Assembly (NCBI RefSeq): GCF_020782245.1
Contig: NZ_JAJGNP010000011.1
Coordinates: 1-64,000 of the forward strand
Direction: 5' to 3'
Length of the DNA: 64,000 nt
Source of the DNA: Sphingobium soli
GTDB taxonomy: Bacteria; Pseudomonadota; Alphaproteobacteria; Sphingomonadales; Sphingomonadaceae
Positions 44,404-54,488 of the stretch are shown piece by piece (the stretch's first letter is position 1; every line of letters starts with the position of its first letter). The notes under the pieces were generated by a model that had not been told where the DNA came from, did no database searches, and saw only the letters and a program-made list of their open reading frames with translations. Made by a program: the position numbers and the translations under genes.

Positions 44404-45291
44404 ATGCTCTCCAACCCCTTTCTCTTTGCACTGATGCGTCATTTGCCCGTGCGCTTGGCGTCGTGGCTTGGCGGGTGGCTGTCCGCCCATGTCGCGCGGC
44501 GCACCATGAAGCTGCGCGATGCGCGGGCGCGCGCCAATCTGGCGATCCTGCGGCCAGATCTGTCCGAAGCGAAGCGTGAGGCGATCTTGACCCGGCGCTG
44601 GGTCAATGTCGGCCGCACCATGGCGGAACTTGCCAATATCGATCGACTGGTGAATGACGCGCATGTGCGGGTTATCGATGCGCCGGGCTATAAACAGGTG
44701 CTCGACGGTCCCGGCCCGATGATTGCCCTTACCTGTCATCTGGGCAATTGGGACCTGCTCGCCGCCCATATCAAATGGTCGACAGACCGGCCGGGCCTTG
44801 GCGTCTATGAAGATCCCGAAGACCCCAGGATCGCCGCCCAGCTCAAGAAGGCGCGCTCCAGCTATATGGGGGAGGCGATTGGCGGCGACGGGGCGGCGCG
44901 CGGCGTGCTCAAGCATCTGACGCAGAAGGACCGCGCGACGCTCTATATCCTCGCCGACGAGCGCCGCGAGCGGCAGGTGTGGTTCCCGACCTTCGGTCGG
45001 CCGCTGGTGCCGTCCGGCAATCTGTCGATCGCGTTGCGGCTGGCGCGCAAGGTGGGCGCGCGCATCCTGCCCTTCTACCTGCTGCGCACAGATGGTCCGC
45101 GGTTCGACCTGCACTGGCATGCACCGTTCGATCCCAGGGACATGGACGACGCGACCATCATTGCCGCGCTGGACGCCTATCTGGGCACAGCCTGCATCAC
45201 GCACGCCGATCAGTGGCTGGCACTGCATGACATGGACCTGACCGTCGACGGCCATCGCCCGCCATGTGACTTCGCGGCCGATCACCGCTAA
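44404..45291 (+). CDS. lysophospholipid acyltransferase (LpxL/HtrB-like)
   Basis: A 295-residue LPLAT-family enzyme with the catalytic HxxxxD motif (THLGNWD as CHLGNWDLLAAH), an ADERRERQVWFPTFGRP region and GARILPFYLLR. It would acylate a lipid or lipid-A-like acceptor at the inner membrane. ATG 44404 is preferred to 44353, which overlaps the divergent gene's promoter. It precedes trpF. Confidence 0.85.
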   Translation: MLSNPFLFALMRHLPVRLASWLGGWLSAHVARRTMKLRDARARANLAILRPDLSEAKREAILTRRWVNVGRTMAELANIDRLVNDAHVRVIDAPGYKQVLDGPGPMIALTCHLGNWDLLAAHIKWSTDRPGLGVYEDPEDPRIAAQLKKARSSYMGEAIGGDGAARGVLKHLTQKDRATLYILADERRERQVWFPTFGRPLVPSGNLSIALRLARKVGARILPFYLLRTDGPRFDLHWHAPFDPRDMDDATIIAALDAYLGTACITHADQWLALHDMDLTVDGHRPPCDFAADHR

Positions 45292-45300
45292 AGCGCCGCC

Positions 45301-45945
45301 ATGTCCCGACTCGCGATCAAGATTTGCGGCCTGTCGACGCCGGAAACGGTTGGCGCCGCCGTGCGCGCAGGGGCGAGCCATCTGGGCTTTGTGCATTTTC
45401 CCAAAAGCCCACGCCATGTCGAAGCCGATCACATGCGCGCACTGGCCGCGTCGGTGCCAGCGCATGTCGGGCGCGTGGCGGTGGTGGTCGATGCAGACGA
45501 CGCGGAATTGGCCCGCATCGTGGGCACAGAGGCAATCAGCGCCCTCCAGCTTCACGGCAAGGAAAGTCCCGAACGCAGCGCCGCCATCCGCGCGCGTTTC
45601 GGCCTGCCGGTGTGGAAGGCGATTTCGGTCAAGTCTCGTGCGGATATTGATGGCGCGTCTGCTTATGCCGGCGCGGTCGATCGCTTGCTGTTCGACGCCA
45701 AGACGCCCGATGGCGCGGCCTTGCCCGGCGGCATGGGCCTGCGCTTTGACTGGAGGCTGTTGCGGGGGGTAGCGGTGCCCGCCCCCTGGGGCCTGTCAGG
45801 CGGCCTGTCCACCGCCAATGTCTGCGAAGCCATCAGCGAGACCGGCGCGCCGCTGATCGACATTTCATCGGGGGTTGAGGACGCGCCCGGCATCAAGAGT
45901 GTGGACAAGATCATGGCCTTCTGCAAAGCGGTATCCGCATGTTGA
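45301..45945 (+). CDS. trpF: phosphoribosylanthranilate isomerase
   Basis: A 214-residue TIM barrel for the third step of tryptophan synthesis: IKICGLSTPETVGAAV (catalytic Cys), HLGFVHFPKSPRHV, LQLHGKESPE, WGLSGGLSTANV and IDISSGVED. Gene order trpF-trpB-trpA is usual in alphaproteobacteria. The preceding lipid gene ends nine bases upstream. Confidence 0.96.
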   Translation: MSRLAIKICGLSTPETVGAAVRAGASHLGFVHFPKSPRHVEADHMRALAASVPAHVGRVAVVVDADDAELARIVGTEAISALQLHGKESPERSAAIRARFGLPVWKAISVKSRADIDGASAYAGAVDRLLFDAKTPDGAALPGGMGLRFDWRLLRGVAVPAPWGLSGGLSTANVCEAISETGAPLIDISSGVEDAPGIKSVDKIMAFCKAVSAC

Positions 45946-46050
45946 CGTTCACTGCCCCTGCCCCGCGCATTGAAGGACGATGGCGCTGATCGCGTGCCGG
46001 ACTGGCACCTGCGAACGCCCTTATTGTCGTCCTTCTGGAAAGACCGATTC

Positions 46051-47292
46051 ATGACTGACACCATTGCCCTGCCCAACAGCCTGCGCAGCCAGCCCGACGC
46101 CAACGGCCATTTCGGCGCCTTTGGTGGTCGTTACGTTGCCGAAACCTTGATGCCGCTGATCCTGGAACTGGAAAAAGTCTATAAGGCGGCGAAGGCAGAT
46201 CCGGCCTTCGACGCGGAAATGGCCGAGCTGCTCCGCACCTATGTCGGGCGCCCCAATCCGCTCTATTATGCCGGTCGGTTGACCGAGACGCTGCGCGCCA
46301 AAGCGGAACCGGGCAAGGGCGCGAAAATCTACCTGAAGCGCGAGGAACTCAACCACACCGGCGCGCACAAGATCAACAATTGCATCGGCCAGGCGCTGCT
46401 CGCCCGGCGTATGGGCAAGAAGAAGGTCATCGCGGAAACCGGCGCGGGCCAGCATGGCGTCGCCACTGCGACCGTCGCGGCGCTCTTCGGCCTGGAATGC
46501 AAGATTTTCATGGGCGCCAAGGATGTTGAGCGGCAAAAGCCCAACGTTTTCCGCATGAAACTGCTCGGCGCGGAGGTGATCCCGGTCCATTCCGGTTCCT
46601 CGACGCTCAAGGATTCGATGAATGACGCGCTGCGCCATTGGGTGTCGAATGTGCACGACACATTCTACATCATCGGCACGGCGGCGGGGCCGCATCCCTA
46701 TCCCGAACTGGTGCGCGATTTTCAGTCGGTGATCGGCAAGGAAACCCGCGCGCAGATGCTGGACACCGAAGGCCGCCTGCCCGACATGCTCATCGCGCCG
46801 GTAGGCGGCGGGTCCAACGCCATTGGCATGTTCCACCCCTTCCTCGACGATCCCGAAGTCGCGATGATCGGTGTGGAGGCGGCGGGCGAAGGGCTGACCG
46901 GCAAGCATGCCGCGAGCCTGGCGGGTGGCGCATCGGGCATTTTGCACGGCAACCGCACCTATCTGCTGCAAGACGAGGATGGCCAGATCACGGAGGCGCA
47001 CAGCATTTCGGCGGGCCTCGATTATCCCGGCATTGGCCCTGAGCATAGCTGGCTGCATGAGATCGGGCGCGTCAAATATATGCCGATCACGGATGACGAG
47101 GCGCTGGAAAGCTTCCAGTCGCTCTCGCGCCTCGAAGGCATCATTCCCGCGCTGGAATCCGCGCACGCCATCGCGGCGGCCGAGCAGGTCGCACCCACGC
47201 TGGACGCGGACAAGATCATCGTCGTCAACCTGTCGGGCCGTGGCGACAAGGACATCTTCACGGTGGCGGATGCACTGGGAGTTGAGATGTGA
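46051..47292 (+). CDS. trpB: tryptophan synthase beta subunit
   Basis: 413 residues; PLP-binding lysine in [17 protein letters not shown], then [13 protein letters not shown] and the glycine-rich phosphate loop [10 protein letters not shown]. It condenses indole with serine. ATG 46051 with GGAAAG upstream gives the normal start; the frame extends to 45970 without family support. Confidence 0.97.
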   Translation: MTDTIALPNSLRSQPDANGHFGAFGGRYVAETLMPLILELEKVYKAAKADPAFDAEMAELLRTYVGRPNPLYYAGRLTETLRAKAEPGKGAKIYLKREELNHTGAHKINNCIGQALLARRMGKKKVIAETGAGQHGVATATVAALFGLECKIFMGAKDVERQKPNVFRMKLLGAEVIPVHSGSSTLKDSMNDALRHWVSNVHDTFYIIGTAAGPHPYPELVRDFQSVIGKETRAQMLDTEGRLPDMLIAPVGGGSNAIGMFHPFLDDPEVAMIGVEAAGEGLTGKHAASLAGGASGILHGNRTYLLQDEDGQITEAHSISAGLDYPGIGPEHSWLHEIGRVKYMPITDDEALESFQSLSRLEGIIPALESAHAIAAAEQVAPTLDADKIIVVNLSGRGDKDIFTVADALGVEM

Positions 47293-47315
47293 GGGCCAGT
47301 CGGCAATATCACAAC

Positions 47316-47405
47316 CCGTTCGGGCTGAGCCTGTCGAGGGCCCGCACTTCTCTCATTAGAAGGTCGAAAAGAAGACCAGCCCTTCGACAAGCTCAGGGCG
47401 AACGG
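47316..47405. repeat. REPIN-like inverted pair between trpB and trpA
   Basis: A 26-bp unit (47316-47341, CCGTTCGGGCTGAGCCTGTC...) faces its imperfect inverse (47379-47405, ...GACAAGCTCAGGGCGAACGG). This is the extragenic palindrome common in sphingomonad genomes as I remember it. A GGTC/GACC mini-stem lies between. It would fold in the trpB-trpA mRNA and may set the expression ratio or stability. Confidence 0.75.
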
Positions 47406-47415
47406 AAGTTGGGAC

Positions 47416-48240
47416 ATGCCCGTGACTGACCGCCTCTCCACCCGCTTCGCCGCCTGCAAGGCGCAGGGGCGCGCTGCGCTCATCACCTTCGTGACCGCTG
47501 GCGATCCGGACGTCGCGGCGACGCCCGCCATCCTTGACGCGCTAGTCGCGGGCGGCGCGGACATTATCGAGCTTGGGATGCCGTTTACCGATCCCATGGC
47601 CGACGGTCCCGCAATCGAACTGGCCAATCTGCGTAGTCTCGGCTCTGGCACGAAGACCAGGGACGTGTTCGCGCTGGCAGCGGATTTCCGCGCGCGGCAT
47701 CCGGACACCCCACTGGTGTTGATGGGCTATGCCAATCCCATGCTGGTGCGAGGCGCGGACTGGTTCGCGGATCAGTGCCAAGAGGCCGGTGTCGATGGCG
47801 TCATCTGCGTCGACGTGCCGCCCGAGGAGGATGCCGAAATCGGCCCAGCCCTGCGCGCGGCGAATGTGCATCCGGTGCGTCTGGCGACGCCGACTACTGA
47901 CGCGCAACGCCTGCCCGCCGTCCTCGATGGCGCGAGCGGTTTCCTCTATCATGTCGCCGTCGCGGGCATCACCGGTAAGCAACAGGCGGCGCAATCGTCG
48001 ATCGAGATGGCGGTCGCCCGGCTCAAGGCCGCGACCGACCTGCCGGTGGCTGTCGGCTTTGGTGTCCGCACGCCCGAACAGGCCGCCGCGATCGGTCGCG
48101 TCGCCGATGGCGTCGTCGTCGGATCGGCAATCGTCGATATTGTCGGCAGCCATGGCGATGCCGCCGCCCCCTTCGTTCAGGACTTCGTCGCCGCGCTGCG
48201 CGGCGCGCTCACCCATCAAGCCCAAGAGACTGCCGCATGA
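47416..48240 (+). CDS. trpA: tryptophan synthase alpha subunit
   Basis: 274 residues; FVTAGDPD, the catalytic Glu in [32 protein letters not shown] and the phosphate loop [11 protein letters not shown]. Cleaves indole-glycerol phosphate and passes indole to TrpB. Its stop overlaps accD (ATGA). Confidence 0.97.
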   Translation: MPVTDRLSTRFAACKAQGRAALITFVTAGDPDVAATPAILDALVAGGADIIELGMPFTDPMADGPAIELANLRSLGSGTKTRDVFALAADFRARHPDTPLVLMGYANPMLVRGADWFADQCQEAGVDGVICVDVPPEEDAEIGPALRAANVHPVRLATPTTDAQRLPAVLDGASGFLYHVAVAGITGKQQAAQSSIEMAVARLKAATDLPVAVGFGVRTPEQAAAIGRVADGVVVGSAIVDIVGSHGDAAAPFVQDFVAALRGALTHQAQETAA

Positions 48241-49085
48241 GCTGGATCAACCGCGTCCGCAACGCCCTGCCCTTCACCAAGAAGGAGACCACCGCCGAAA
48301 CGCTGTGGCACAAATGCCCGTCCTGCGGCGAGATGGTGTTCATCAAGGAGTGGGAAGAAAATCTGTCGGTCTGCCCGCGTTGCGACCATCATGGACGGAT
48401 CGGGCCGAATGAACGGTTCGCGCAGATACTTGACGCCGGCTTCATCCTGCTGCCCACGCCCCATGTCAGCGAAGACCCGCTCAAATTTCGCGACAGCAAG
48501 CGCTATCCAGACCGGATCAAGGCCGCGCGCCAGGCCACTGGCGATCAGGACGCGCTGATCAACGCGCGCGGCGCGATCGACGAAGTCCCGCTGGTGATGG
48601 GGGTGCAGAATTTCGCCTTCATGGGCGGGTCCATGGGCATGGGTGTCGGCGCAGCCTTCATCCAGGGGGTCAATGACGCGATCGCGCATGATTGCCCCTA
48701 TGTCATCTTCACCGCCGCAGGCGGCGCGCGGATGCAGGAAGGCATATTGTCGCTGATGCAGATGCCCCGCGCGACCGTCGCCATCCAGAAGCTGCATGCC
48801 AAGGGATTGCCCTATATCGTCGTGCTGACCGATCCTACGACCGGCGGCGTCACCGCGAGCTATGCGATGCTGGGCGACATTCAGATCGCCGAACCCAATG
48901 CGCTGATCGGCTTTGCCGGACAGCGCGTCATCGAGAGCACGATCCGCGAAAAACTGCCCGAAGGGTTCCAGCGCGCCGAATATCTGCTCGACCATGGCAT
49001 GCTGGACATGGTCGTCCATCGCAGCGAATTGCGCGATACGCTGGCGCGGGTGATCGGCTATCTGCGGCCCCGCGCAGCCGCCTGA
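48237..49085 (+). CDS. accD: acetyl-CoA carboxylase carboxyltransferase beta subunit
   Basis: 282 residues with the N-terminal zinc ribbon [10 protein letters not shown]...CPRCDHHGR and the crotonase-type carboxyltransferase core ([41 protein letters not shown]). Pairs with AccA for malonyl-CoA formation. Coupled to trpA. Confidence 0.97.
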   Translation: MSWINRVRNALPFTKKETTAETLWHKCPSCGEMVFIKEWEENLSVCPRCDHHGRIGPNERFAQILDAGFILLPTPHVSEDPLKFRDSKRYPDRIKAARQATGDQDALINARGAIDEVPLVMGVQNFAFMGGSMGMGVGAAFIQGVNDAIAHDCPYVIFTAAGGARMQEGILSLMQMPRATVAIQKLHAKGLPYIVVLTDPTTGGVTASYAMLGDIQIAEPNALIGFAGQRVIESTIREKLPEGFQRAEYLLDHGMLDMVVHRSELRDTLARVIGYLRPRAAA

Positions 49086-49113
49086 CCGCTACGCGCCAAG
49101 GGGGAATAGCGCC

Positions 49114-50436
49114 GTGGCCGACCATGCCGTTTCGGATGATCCGGACGTACAGGCGCAACTGGATCGGCTCTGGTCGCTATCGCCGGGCGCGGACATATTG
49201 GGGCTGGAGCGGATCACGCGCCTGCTGGAACGGCTGGGTGATCCACACCGCGCGCTGCCCCCTGTGTTTCACGTCGCCGGAACCAATGGCAAGGGGTCGA
49301 CCTGCGCCTTCCTGCGTGCGGCGATGGAGGCGGATGGAAAGAACGTCCATGTCTTTACCTCGCCGCATCTGGTGCGCTTCAATGAACGCATCCGCATCGC
49401 CGGCCAATTGATCGACAACGCAAAGCTGGCGCGCTATCTGGAACGCGTGCTGGACATTGCGGAGGGCGTGAACGCCAGTTTTTTCGAGGTGACGACGGCC
49501 GCTGCCTTCCTGGCCTTTGCCGAACATCGCGCCGACGCCTGCATCATCGAAGTGGGGCTTGGCGGACGGCTCGATGCGACCAATGTCATCGTTGATCCCG
49601 TCGTCTGCGGCATCGCGCAGCTTGGCATCGATCATCAGGCCTTTCTGGGCGACACGCTGGCGCTGATCGCCGCGGAAAAGGCCGGCATCGCAAAGGCGGG
49701 CGCGCCGCTGGTAACGCAGCGCTATCCAGACCTGCTCGAGCCGATCATGACGGCGGCGGTGACGCAAGCGGGGACGCAGTGGATCGGTCAGGGCGACGGG
49801 TGGGATGCCGCCGTCTATCGCGACCGGCTCCACTATCGCGACGCGCATGGACGGATCGATACGCCCTTGCCCCGGCTGGCGGGCGCGCATCAGGTTCACA
49901 ATGCGGCGCTTGCCGTCGCCATGCTGCGCCATCAGCACGTCGTGCCACTGTCCGACGCCGCGCTCAAGGCTGCGCCGCTCTGGGCGCAATGGCCCGCCCG
50001 CTTGCAGCGATTGGAGCGCGGACCGTTGCTGGCGCCCTTGCCGCCCCGTACCGACACATGGCTGGACGGCGGCCATAATGCCGCAGCGGGCGAAGCGATC
50101 GCCGCCTATTTTACGCCGGAACGGCTGGAGGGGCGAAAGCTTCATCTCGTGGTCGGCATGCTGTCCAACAAGGATATTGACGCCTTCCTCGCGCCCTTTG
50201 CCGGCATCGTCGGACATATCCACGCATTGCCCGTACCCGGCCATGATCATCACCCGGCCGATCGCTTCGCCGCCATTGCCAATCAATGGGGCATTGGCTG
50301 CACCGCCCATGAAGGGCCGGACGCCGCGATCCTGGCCATGGCATCCCTTGCCGAGCCGCCGGCCAAGTTGCTGATGGGCGGATCGCTCTATTTGGCGGGG
50401 CAGATTTTGCGACTGAACGGGCAATTACCCGACTGA
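49114..50436 (+). CDS. folC: folylpolyglutamate / dihydrofolate synthase
   Basis: 440 residues; Mur-ligase type P-loop HVAGTNGKGSTCAF, TSPHLVRFNERIRI, EVGLGGRLDATN and a C-terminal domain with WLDGGHNAAAG. GTG 49114 follows an AGGGGGA ribosome site. Adds glutamates to folates. The accD-folC order is common in alphaproteobacteria. Confidence 0.96.
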   Translation: MADHAVSDDPDVQAQLDRLWSLSPGADILGLERITRLLERLGDPHRALPPVFHVAGTNGKGSTCAFLRAAMEADGKNVHVFTSPHLVRFNERIRIAGQLIDNAKLARYLERVLDIAEGVNASFFEVTTAAAFLAFAEHRADACIIEVGLGGRLDATNVIVDPVVCGIAQLGIDHQAFLGDTLALIAAEKAGIAKAGAPLVTQRYPDLLEPIMTAAVTQAGTQWIGQGDGWDAAVYRDRLHYRDAHGRIDTPLPRLAGAHQVHNAALAVAMLRHQHVVPLSDAALKAAPLWAQWPARLQRLERGPLLAPLPPRTDTWLDGGHNAAAGEAIAAYFTPERLEGRKLHLVVGMLSNKDIDAFLAPFAGIVGHIHALPVPGHDHHPADRFAAIANQWGIGCTAHEGPDAAILAMASLAEPPAKLLMGGSLYLAGQILRLNGQLPD

Positions 50437-50502
50437 ATATACTTGCGACTGCTTCGCAATAGCCTATCCTGCGGCTTCGACCAATCAAGAAGGCGCGATT
50501 CT

Positions 50503-50943
50503 ATGGCTTATGGAGAGACTTCCCCCGTCGACTTACCCCGTCCTATTCCGGGCGGCTATGGCAACCGGCTATTCCTGTTCGTGATGCGCCGGATGGCCAG
50601 CGCCGGGGTGAATGACGCGCACGCAGCCAACGCCATGCTGGGGGCCTTCGGACGCAGCTACCGCCGGCCGCTGGTGCTGATGCGCGCGATGATGCTGGAA
50701 CTGGCCCGCGCATCGAGCCGCAGGATCATGGTCGCACCCTGCTGCTGCGCGCGCATGACCCCTGATGAGGCAAGGATGATGGAAGCGACGGGGCTGGCCC
50801 TGCGCGATCCAAATCAGGCCTATGACCAGGTGAGCGCACTTTTGGGCAATGACCATGCCCTGGGTGCGCTAACCTGCCTGCAGGCGGTGGCACAGGCCCA
50901 CAGCGACCTGGGCCGACCGCTCGATCTTTACGCGACGGGCTGA
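50503..50943 (+). CDS. DUF6628-like conserved protein
   Basis: A 146-residue protein with a conserved Cys-rich block APCCCARMTPDEARMM in its middle and helices on both sides, as in a sphingomonad family I recall as DUF6628. AAGAAGG precedes ATG 50503. It overlaps the convergent transporter gene by 16 bases. The clustered Cys could bind metal; function unknown. Confidence 0.65.
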   Translation: MAYGETSPVDLPRPIPGGYGNRLFLFVMRRMASAGVNDAHAANAMLGAFGRSYRRPLVLMRAMMLELARASSRRIMVAPCCCARMTPDEARMMEATGLALRDPNQAYDQVSALLGNDHALGALTCLQAVAQAHSDLGRPLDLYATG

Positions 50944-52253
50944 TCCTTCCCTGCCGTCGCTGCCGTTCCTACGCTCGCGTCGATCAGGCCGGCGCGCATC
51001 ATCAGCCAGAATAGCAGGATCCCCGGTACGGCCAGGCCCGTGGTCAGAAGGTAGAAATCGACATAGCCAAAGCGTTCGATCAACGCGCCGGCCGTCGTGC
51101 CGGTCAGGAAACGGCCAACGATGCTGGCCGCGGCGGAAATCAGCGCATATTGCGAGGCGGTGAAGCGCAAGTCGCACAGGGCAGAGAAATAGGCGACGAC
51201 CGTCACGCCACCGATGCCACTCGCGAAATTTTCAAAGCCGATCGCGCCGGCCATGCCCCAATTGCTTTTGCCGAGCGCCGCGAGCGCGGCAAAGCTGAAA
51301 TTGGACACGCACATCAGCACGAGACTGATCAGCACCGACCGCTTCATGCCGAGCCGCGCATACAGAATGCCGCCAATGAAAATCCCGACAAGATAGGCCC
51401 AGAAGCCCATGCCGACGTCATAAATGGCAATTTCGTCATTGCTGTAGCCCATGTCGTCAAACAGCAGGCGGAAGGTCAGGTTGGCCAGCGTATCGCCGAT
51501 CTTATGCAACAGGATGAAGAGCAGCACCAGGAACGCGCCGCGCCGGCGGAAAAATTCGGCAAGGGGGCCGGCGATGGATTGCCAGACCTCCCCCAGTCCG
51601 CGACGACTGACGGCCTCGCGATGCCGCGTGGGCTCGCCGACGATCAAGCCTGTCAGCATGGCCGGAAGAGCGAAGACCGCGCAGGCAAGATAGGCGCCAT
51701 GCCAGCCGATCCGCGCCGCCAGCACGAGCGCCAGTGATCCGGCCGCGACCGATCCGATGCGCCAGCCATATTGCGACATGCCCGACCCGATGCCCAGTTG
51801 GCGCGGCTCCAATATTTCGATGCGATAGGCATCGATGACGATGTCGTAGGTCGCACCCGCGACACCGACCAGGATTGCGGCATAAGCGGTCTGGAGCAGG
51901 CTGGTCGTGGGGTCTACCAGAGCGAGGTTGACGACCGCGAGGATCGACAACGCACCAGCAATAAGCAGCCAGGACACGCGCTGGCCCAGACGGCCGATGA
52001 GCGGCACGCGGACGCCATCGACAATCCACGCCCAGATCCATTTCAGATTATAGACGAGGAACGCCAGGGTGAAGGCCGTCACCGCCTTCTTGTCGATCCC
52101 GTCCTGCGCCAGGCGCGTCGTGAGCGTTGCGCCGATCATGGCGAAGGGAAAACCGGAGGAAACGCCCAGGAAAAAGGCGGCGAGCGGGGCTTTTTCCGCA
52201 TAGGGTTTCACAGCATCCACCCATGAGCGCCTGCCCTGCGTAATTTCGGTCAT
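50928..52253 (-). CDS. AmpG-like MFS transporter (muropeptide permease)
   Basis: A 441-residue, 12-helix MFS permease. PLAAFFLGVSSGFPFAMIGATLTTRL, DAYRIEILEPRQLGIGSGMSQYGWRIG and FRLLFDDMGYSNDEIAIYDVGMGFWAYLVG match AmpG, which imports anhydromuropeptides for peptidoglycan recycling. ATG 52253 chosen with AGGGGA upstream; the longer frame to 52316 adds a basic, untypical leader. Confidence 0.85.
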   Translation of the reverse strand: MTEITQGRRSWVDAVKPYAEKAPLAAFFLGVSSGFPFAMIGATLTTRLAQDGIDKKAVTAFTLAFLVYNLKWIWAWIVDGVRVPLIGRLGQRVSWLLIAGALSILAVVNLALVDPTTSLLQTAYAAILVGVAGATYDIVIDAYRIEILEPRQLGIGSGMSQYGWRIGSVAAGSLALVLAARIGWHGAYLACAVFALPAMLTGLIVGEPTRHREAVSRRGLGEVWQSIAGPLAEFFRRRGAFLVLLFILLHKIGDTLANLTFRLLFDDMGYSNDEIAIYDVGMGFWAYLVGIFIGGILYARLGMKRSVLISLVLMCVSNFSFAALAALGKSNWGMAGAIGFENFASGIGGVTVVAYFSALCDLRFTASQYALISAAASIVGRFLTGTTAGALIERFGYVDFYLLTTGLAVPGILLFWLMMRAGLIDASVGTAATAGKDQPVA

Positions 52254-52332
52254 AAATGCGCGCGATCCCCTTGGCGTCCGTTTGCGCCACCATATGGCGT
52301 GAGGCGCATCAGGCAAGCAGCGATTGCAGCGA

Positions 52333-52791
52333 TCAGCCGCGCGGCTCGAACAGGGTGAGGCCCGGCGGCAACTTGGGCCGGCGCGCGCCGCGCAGGACCG
52401 CGTCGACCACCTGGATCGCCGCGATCAGGTCTCGCTGGGCATAGGGTTTGGACAGACAGCCGATGGCCAGCGCGCGGGCGTCCCCCGGACAGCGCCCAGT
52501 GACGAACAGCACCGGCAGCTCGCGTTCCGCGGCGTGACGCGCGACGTCGATTCCGCTTTTTTCGCCTTGGAGGGCGACGTCGGCCACCACCAGATCCACG
52601 CCGCCTTCATCAATGACGCGCACGGCATGATCATGGTCGTCGACGGTGGCAGCGATCCGGTAGCCCGCCTGTTCCAGCGCATGTTCATTGTCAAAGGCTA
52701 CCAGCGGCTCATCTTCCACCACCAGGATGGATTTGATTGCCTTGCGCCGTGAGGGCCGCTTTTCTTCCTCTTTCAACAAACCGAAAAACAT
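52333..52791 (-). CDS. single-domain response regulator
   Basis: A 152-residue receiver domain: acidic pair in ILVVEDEPLVAF, phospho-acceptor Asp in LVVADVALQGEKSG, Thr in LFVTGR and Lys in CLSKPYAQRDL. No output domain. It may shuttle phosphate or act on a partner protein. ATG 52791 (MFFGLL) is preferred; upstream codons to 52881 are basic and untypical. Confidence 0.82.
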   Translation of the reverse strand: MFFGLLKEEEKRPSRRKAIKSILVVEDEPLVAFDNEHALEQAGYRIAATVDDHDHAVRVIDEGGVDLVVADVALQGEKSGIDVARHAAERELPVLFVTGRCPGDARALAIGCLSKPYAQRDLIAAIQVVDAVLRGARRPKLPPGLTLFEPRG

Positions 52792-52964
52792 TTGCCAAGC
52801 CCGCCCTGATTCCGCCATGCGATAAGAGAAACGCCGCGCGCCCGCACCGGGTTGCCCGACGGGACGCAAACTCCTTCGCATAGTCTCCGGAGCGGCACAT
52901 TTCAGCTCAATGCTGGCTTTGTTCGAATATGGGAACGGCCAGTGACAAGGAAAAGGAATTGACC

Positions 52965-53876
52965 GTGGAACCGCCGAAAAAATCTGGATCGCCTCGCAGG
53001 GGGGCAGGCGGCGGTGGCCCTAAGCGTCCTGATGGCGCGCGTCAGCGCCCCGCGACGGGGAAGTCCACCGTCCGCCGATCGCCCCGGGCCGCGCAGGAAG
53101 CCAATCCGCATCCCGCCCGCGCGGCCGCAGCAGCCTCCGGCAAGAACGAACCTCAGCGCATCGCAAAGCTGCTGGCGCGGGCCGGAGTCGCGTCACGCAG
53201 GGAAATCGAAAGGATGATCGCAGACGGGCGCATCGCCCTGGATGGCGCGCCGGTTGATACGCCCGCGACGCTGCTGACGTCGCTGCATGGCGTTACGGTC
53301 GACGGCGTCGCCATTGCCGCCCCTGCGCCCACGCGGCTGTTCTTGTTCCACAAGCCCACCGGATGCTTGACGACCGAACGGGATCCGGCCGGTCGCCCGA
53401 CCATTTATGATCGCCTGCCCGACGGACTGCCGCGTGTCATGCCGATAGGGCGCCTGGACATGAACACCGAAGGGCTGCTGCTGCTGACGACCGATGGTGG
53501 TTTCAAGCGGCAGATGGAATTGCCCGCGACCGGCGTGCCCCGCACCTACCGTGCGCGGGCGTTCGGAGAGGTCAGCCAGCAACAATTGGAGGACCTGTTC
53601 GACGGGCTGGAAATCGACGGCATTCGCTACGGCCAGATCGAGGCTAATCTGGAGCGCCGGACCGGGCGCAACCAATGGATTGAAATGACGCTGACCGAAG
53701 GCAAGAATCGCGAGGTCCGGCGCGTGCTGGAACATCTGGGGCTGAAGGTGAACCGATTGATCCGTACGGCCTATGGCCCCTTTTCCTTGGGGGAACTGGC
53801 GGTCGGAACGGTGGAGGAAGTGCGCCAGCACGACCTCATTCTTTTTCGCAAGACCCTGAAGGGCGGCGCGGCATGA
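52965..53876 (+). CDS. rluB: 23S rRNA pseudouridine synthase (RluB-like, RsuA family)
   Basis: 303 residues: a basic disordered N-terminus, an S4 RNA-binding domain (about 75-120, RIAKLLARAGVASRREIERMIADGRI) and the RsuA-type catalytic domain with PIGRLDMNTEGLLLLTTDG (catalytic Asp) and RTYRARAFG. GTG 52965 has AAGGAA seven bases upstream; ATG 52929 would add 12 residues. RluB versus RluE/F is not certain. Overlaps rsmD by ATGA. Confidence 0.85.
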   Translation: MEPPKKSGSPRRGAGGGGPKRPDGARQRPATGKSTVRRSPRAAQEANPHPARAAAAASGKNEPQRIAKLLARAGVASRREIERMIADGRIALDGAPVDTPATLLTSLHGVTVDGVAIAAPAPTRLFLFHKPTGCLTTERDPAGRPTIYDRLPDGLPRVMPIGRLDMNTEGLLLLTTDGGFKRQMELPATGVPRTYRARAFGEVSQQQLEDLFDGLEIDGIRYGQIEANLERRTGRNQWIEMTLTEGKNREVRRVLEHLGLKVNRLIRTAYGPFSLGELAVGTVEEVRQHDLILFRKTLKGGAA

Positions 53877-54409
53877 GGATCATCGCCGGCGAATGGCGCG
53901 GTCGCCCGCTGACCGCGCCCAAGGGCGACGCGACGCGCCCCACGGCGGATCGCACGCGCGAAACGCTGTTTTCCATGCTGACAAGCCGGATCGGGTCTTT
54001 CGAAGGTCTGGCGGTAGGGGACTTTTTCGCAGGGTCGGGCGCCTTGGGGTTCGAAGCGCTCTCACGCGGCGCGGCCACATGCCTGTTTGTCGAGCAGGAC
54101 AAGGCGGCGCTGGACGCGATCCGCGCCAATGGTGATCGCTTTGGCGTTCGTCCCGACATTCGTCCGTCGAGCGTATTGACGCTTGGTCCAGCCCCTGCGC
54201 CGCTGGACATCATCTTCATGGACCCGCCCTATGACACGGGCGCGGGCCAGGTCGCACTGGATAAGCTCGGACGATTGGGATGGACCGGGCCGGCCAGCTG
54301 GATTTCGATCGAAACCGGCCACCGGGAAGACGTCGCCGTGAAAGGCTATGCTATCGACGCCAGCCGCAACGTCGGCAAGGCGCGGTTGACGCTTTTGCGG
54401 CCGGAATAA
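53873..54409 (+). CDS. rsmD: 16S rRNA (guanine966-N2)-methyltransferase
   Basis: 178 residues: MRIIAGEWRGRPL, RPTADRTRETLFSML, the SAM loop VGDFFAGSGALGFEALSRGA and catalytic DPPYD. Modifies 16S rRNA G966. Translationally coupled to the pseudouridine synthase gene, so two rRNA modifications are made together. Confidence 0.95.
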   Translation: MRIIAGEWRGRPLTAPKGDATRPTADRTRETLFSMLTSRIGSFEGLAVGDFFAGSGALGFEALSRGAATCLFVEQDKAALDAIRANGDRFGVRPDIRPSSVLTLGPAPAPLDIIFMDPPYDTGAGQVALDKLGRLGWTGPASWISIETGHREDVAVKGYAIDASRNVGKARLTLLRPE

Positions 54410-54427
54410 GGCACGTCGCGCAGACAA

Positions 54428-54453
54428 GGCCGGTCCGAAATGCCGGACCGGCC
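54428..54453. terminator. rho-independent-like hairpin after rsmD
   Basis: GGCCGGTCCG (54428-54437) pairs perfectly with CGGACCGGCC (54444-54453) around AAATGC, 18 bases after the rsmD stop and before a convergent gene. Only a weak CTCATAT follows, so it may serve both directions. Confidence 0.6.
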
Positions 54454-54488
54454 CTCATATGGCCGAGCCATTGGCTAAGCCGGCCGAC

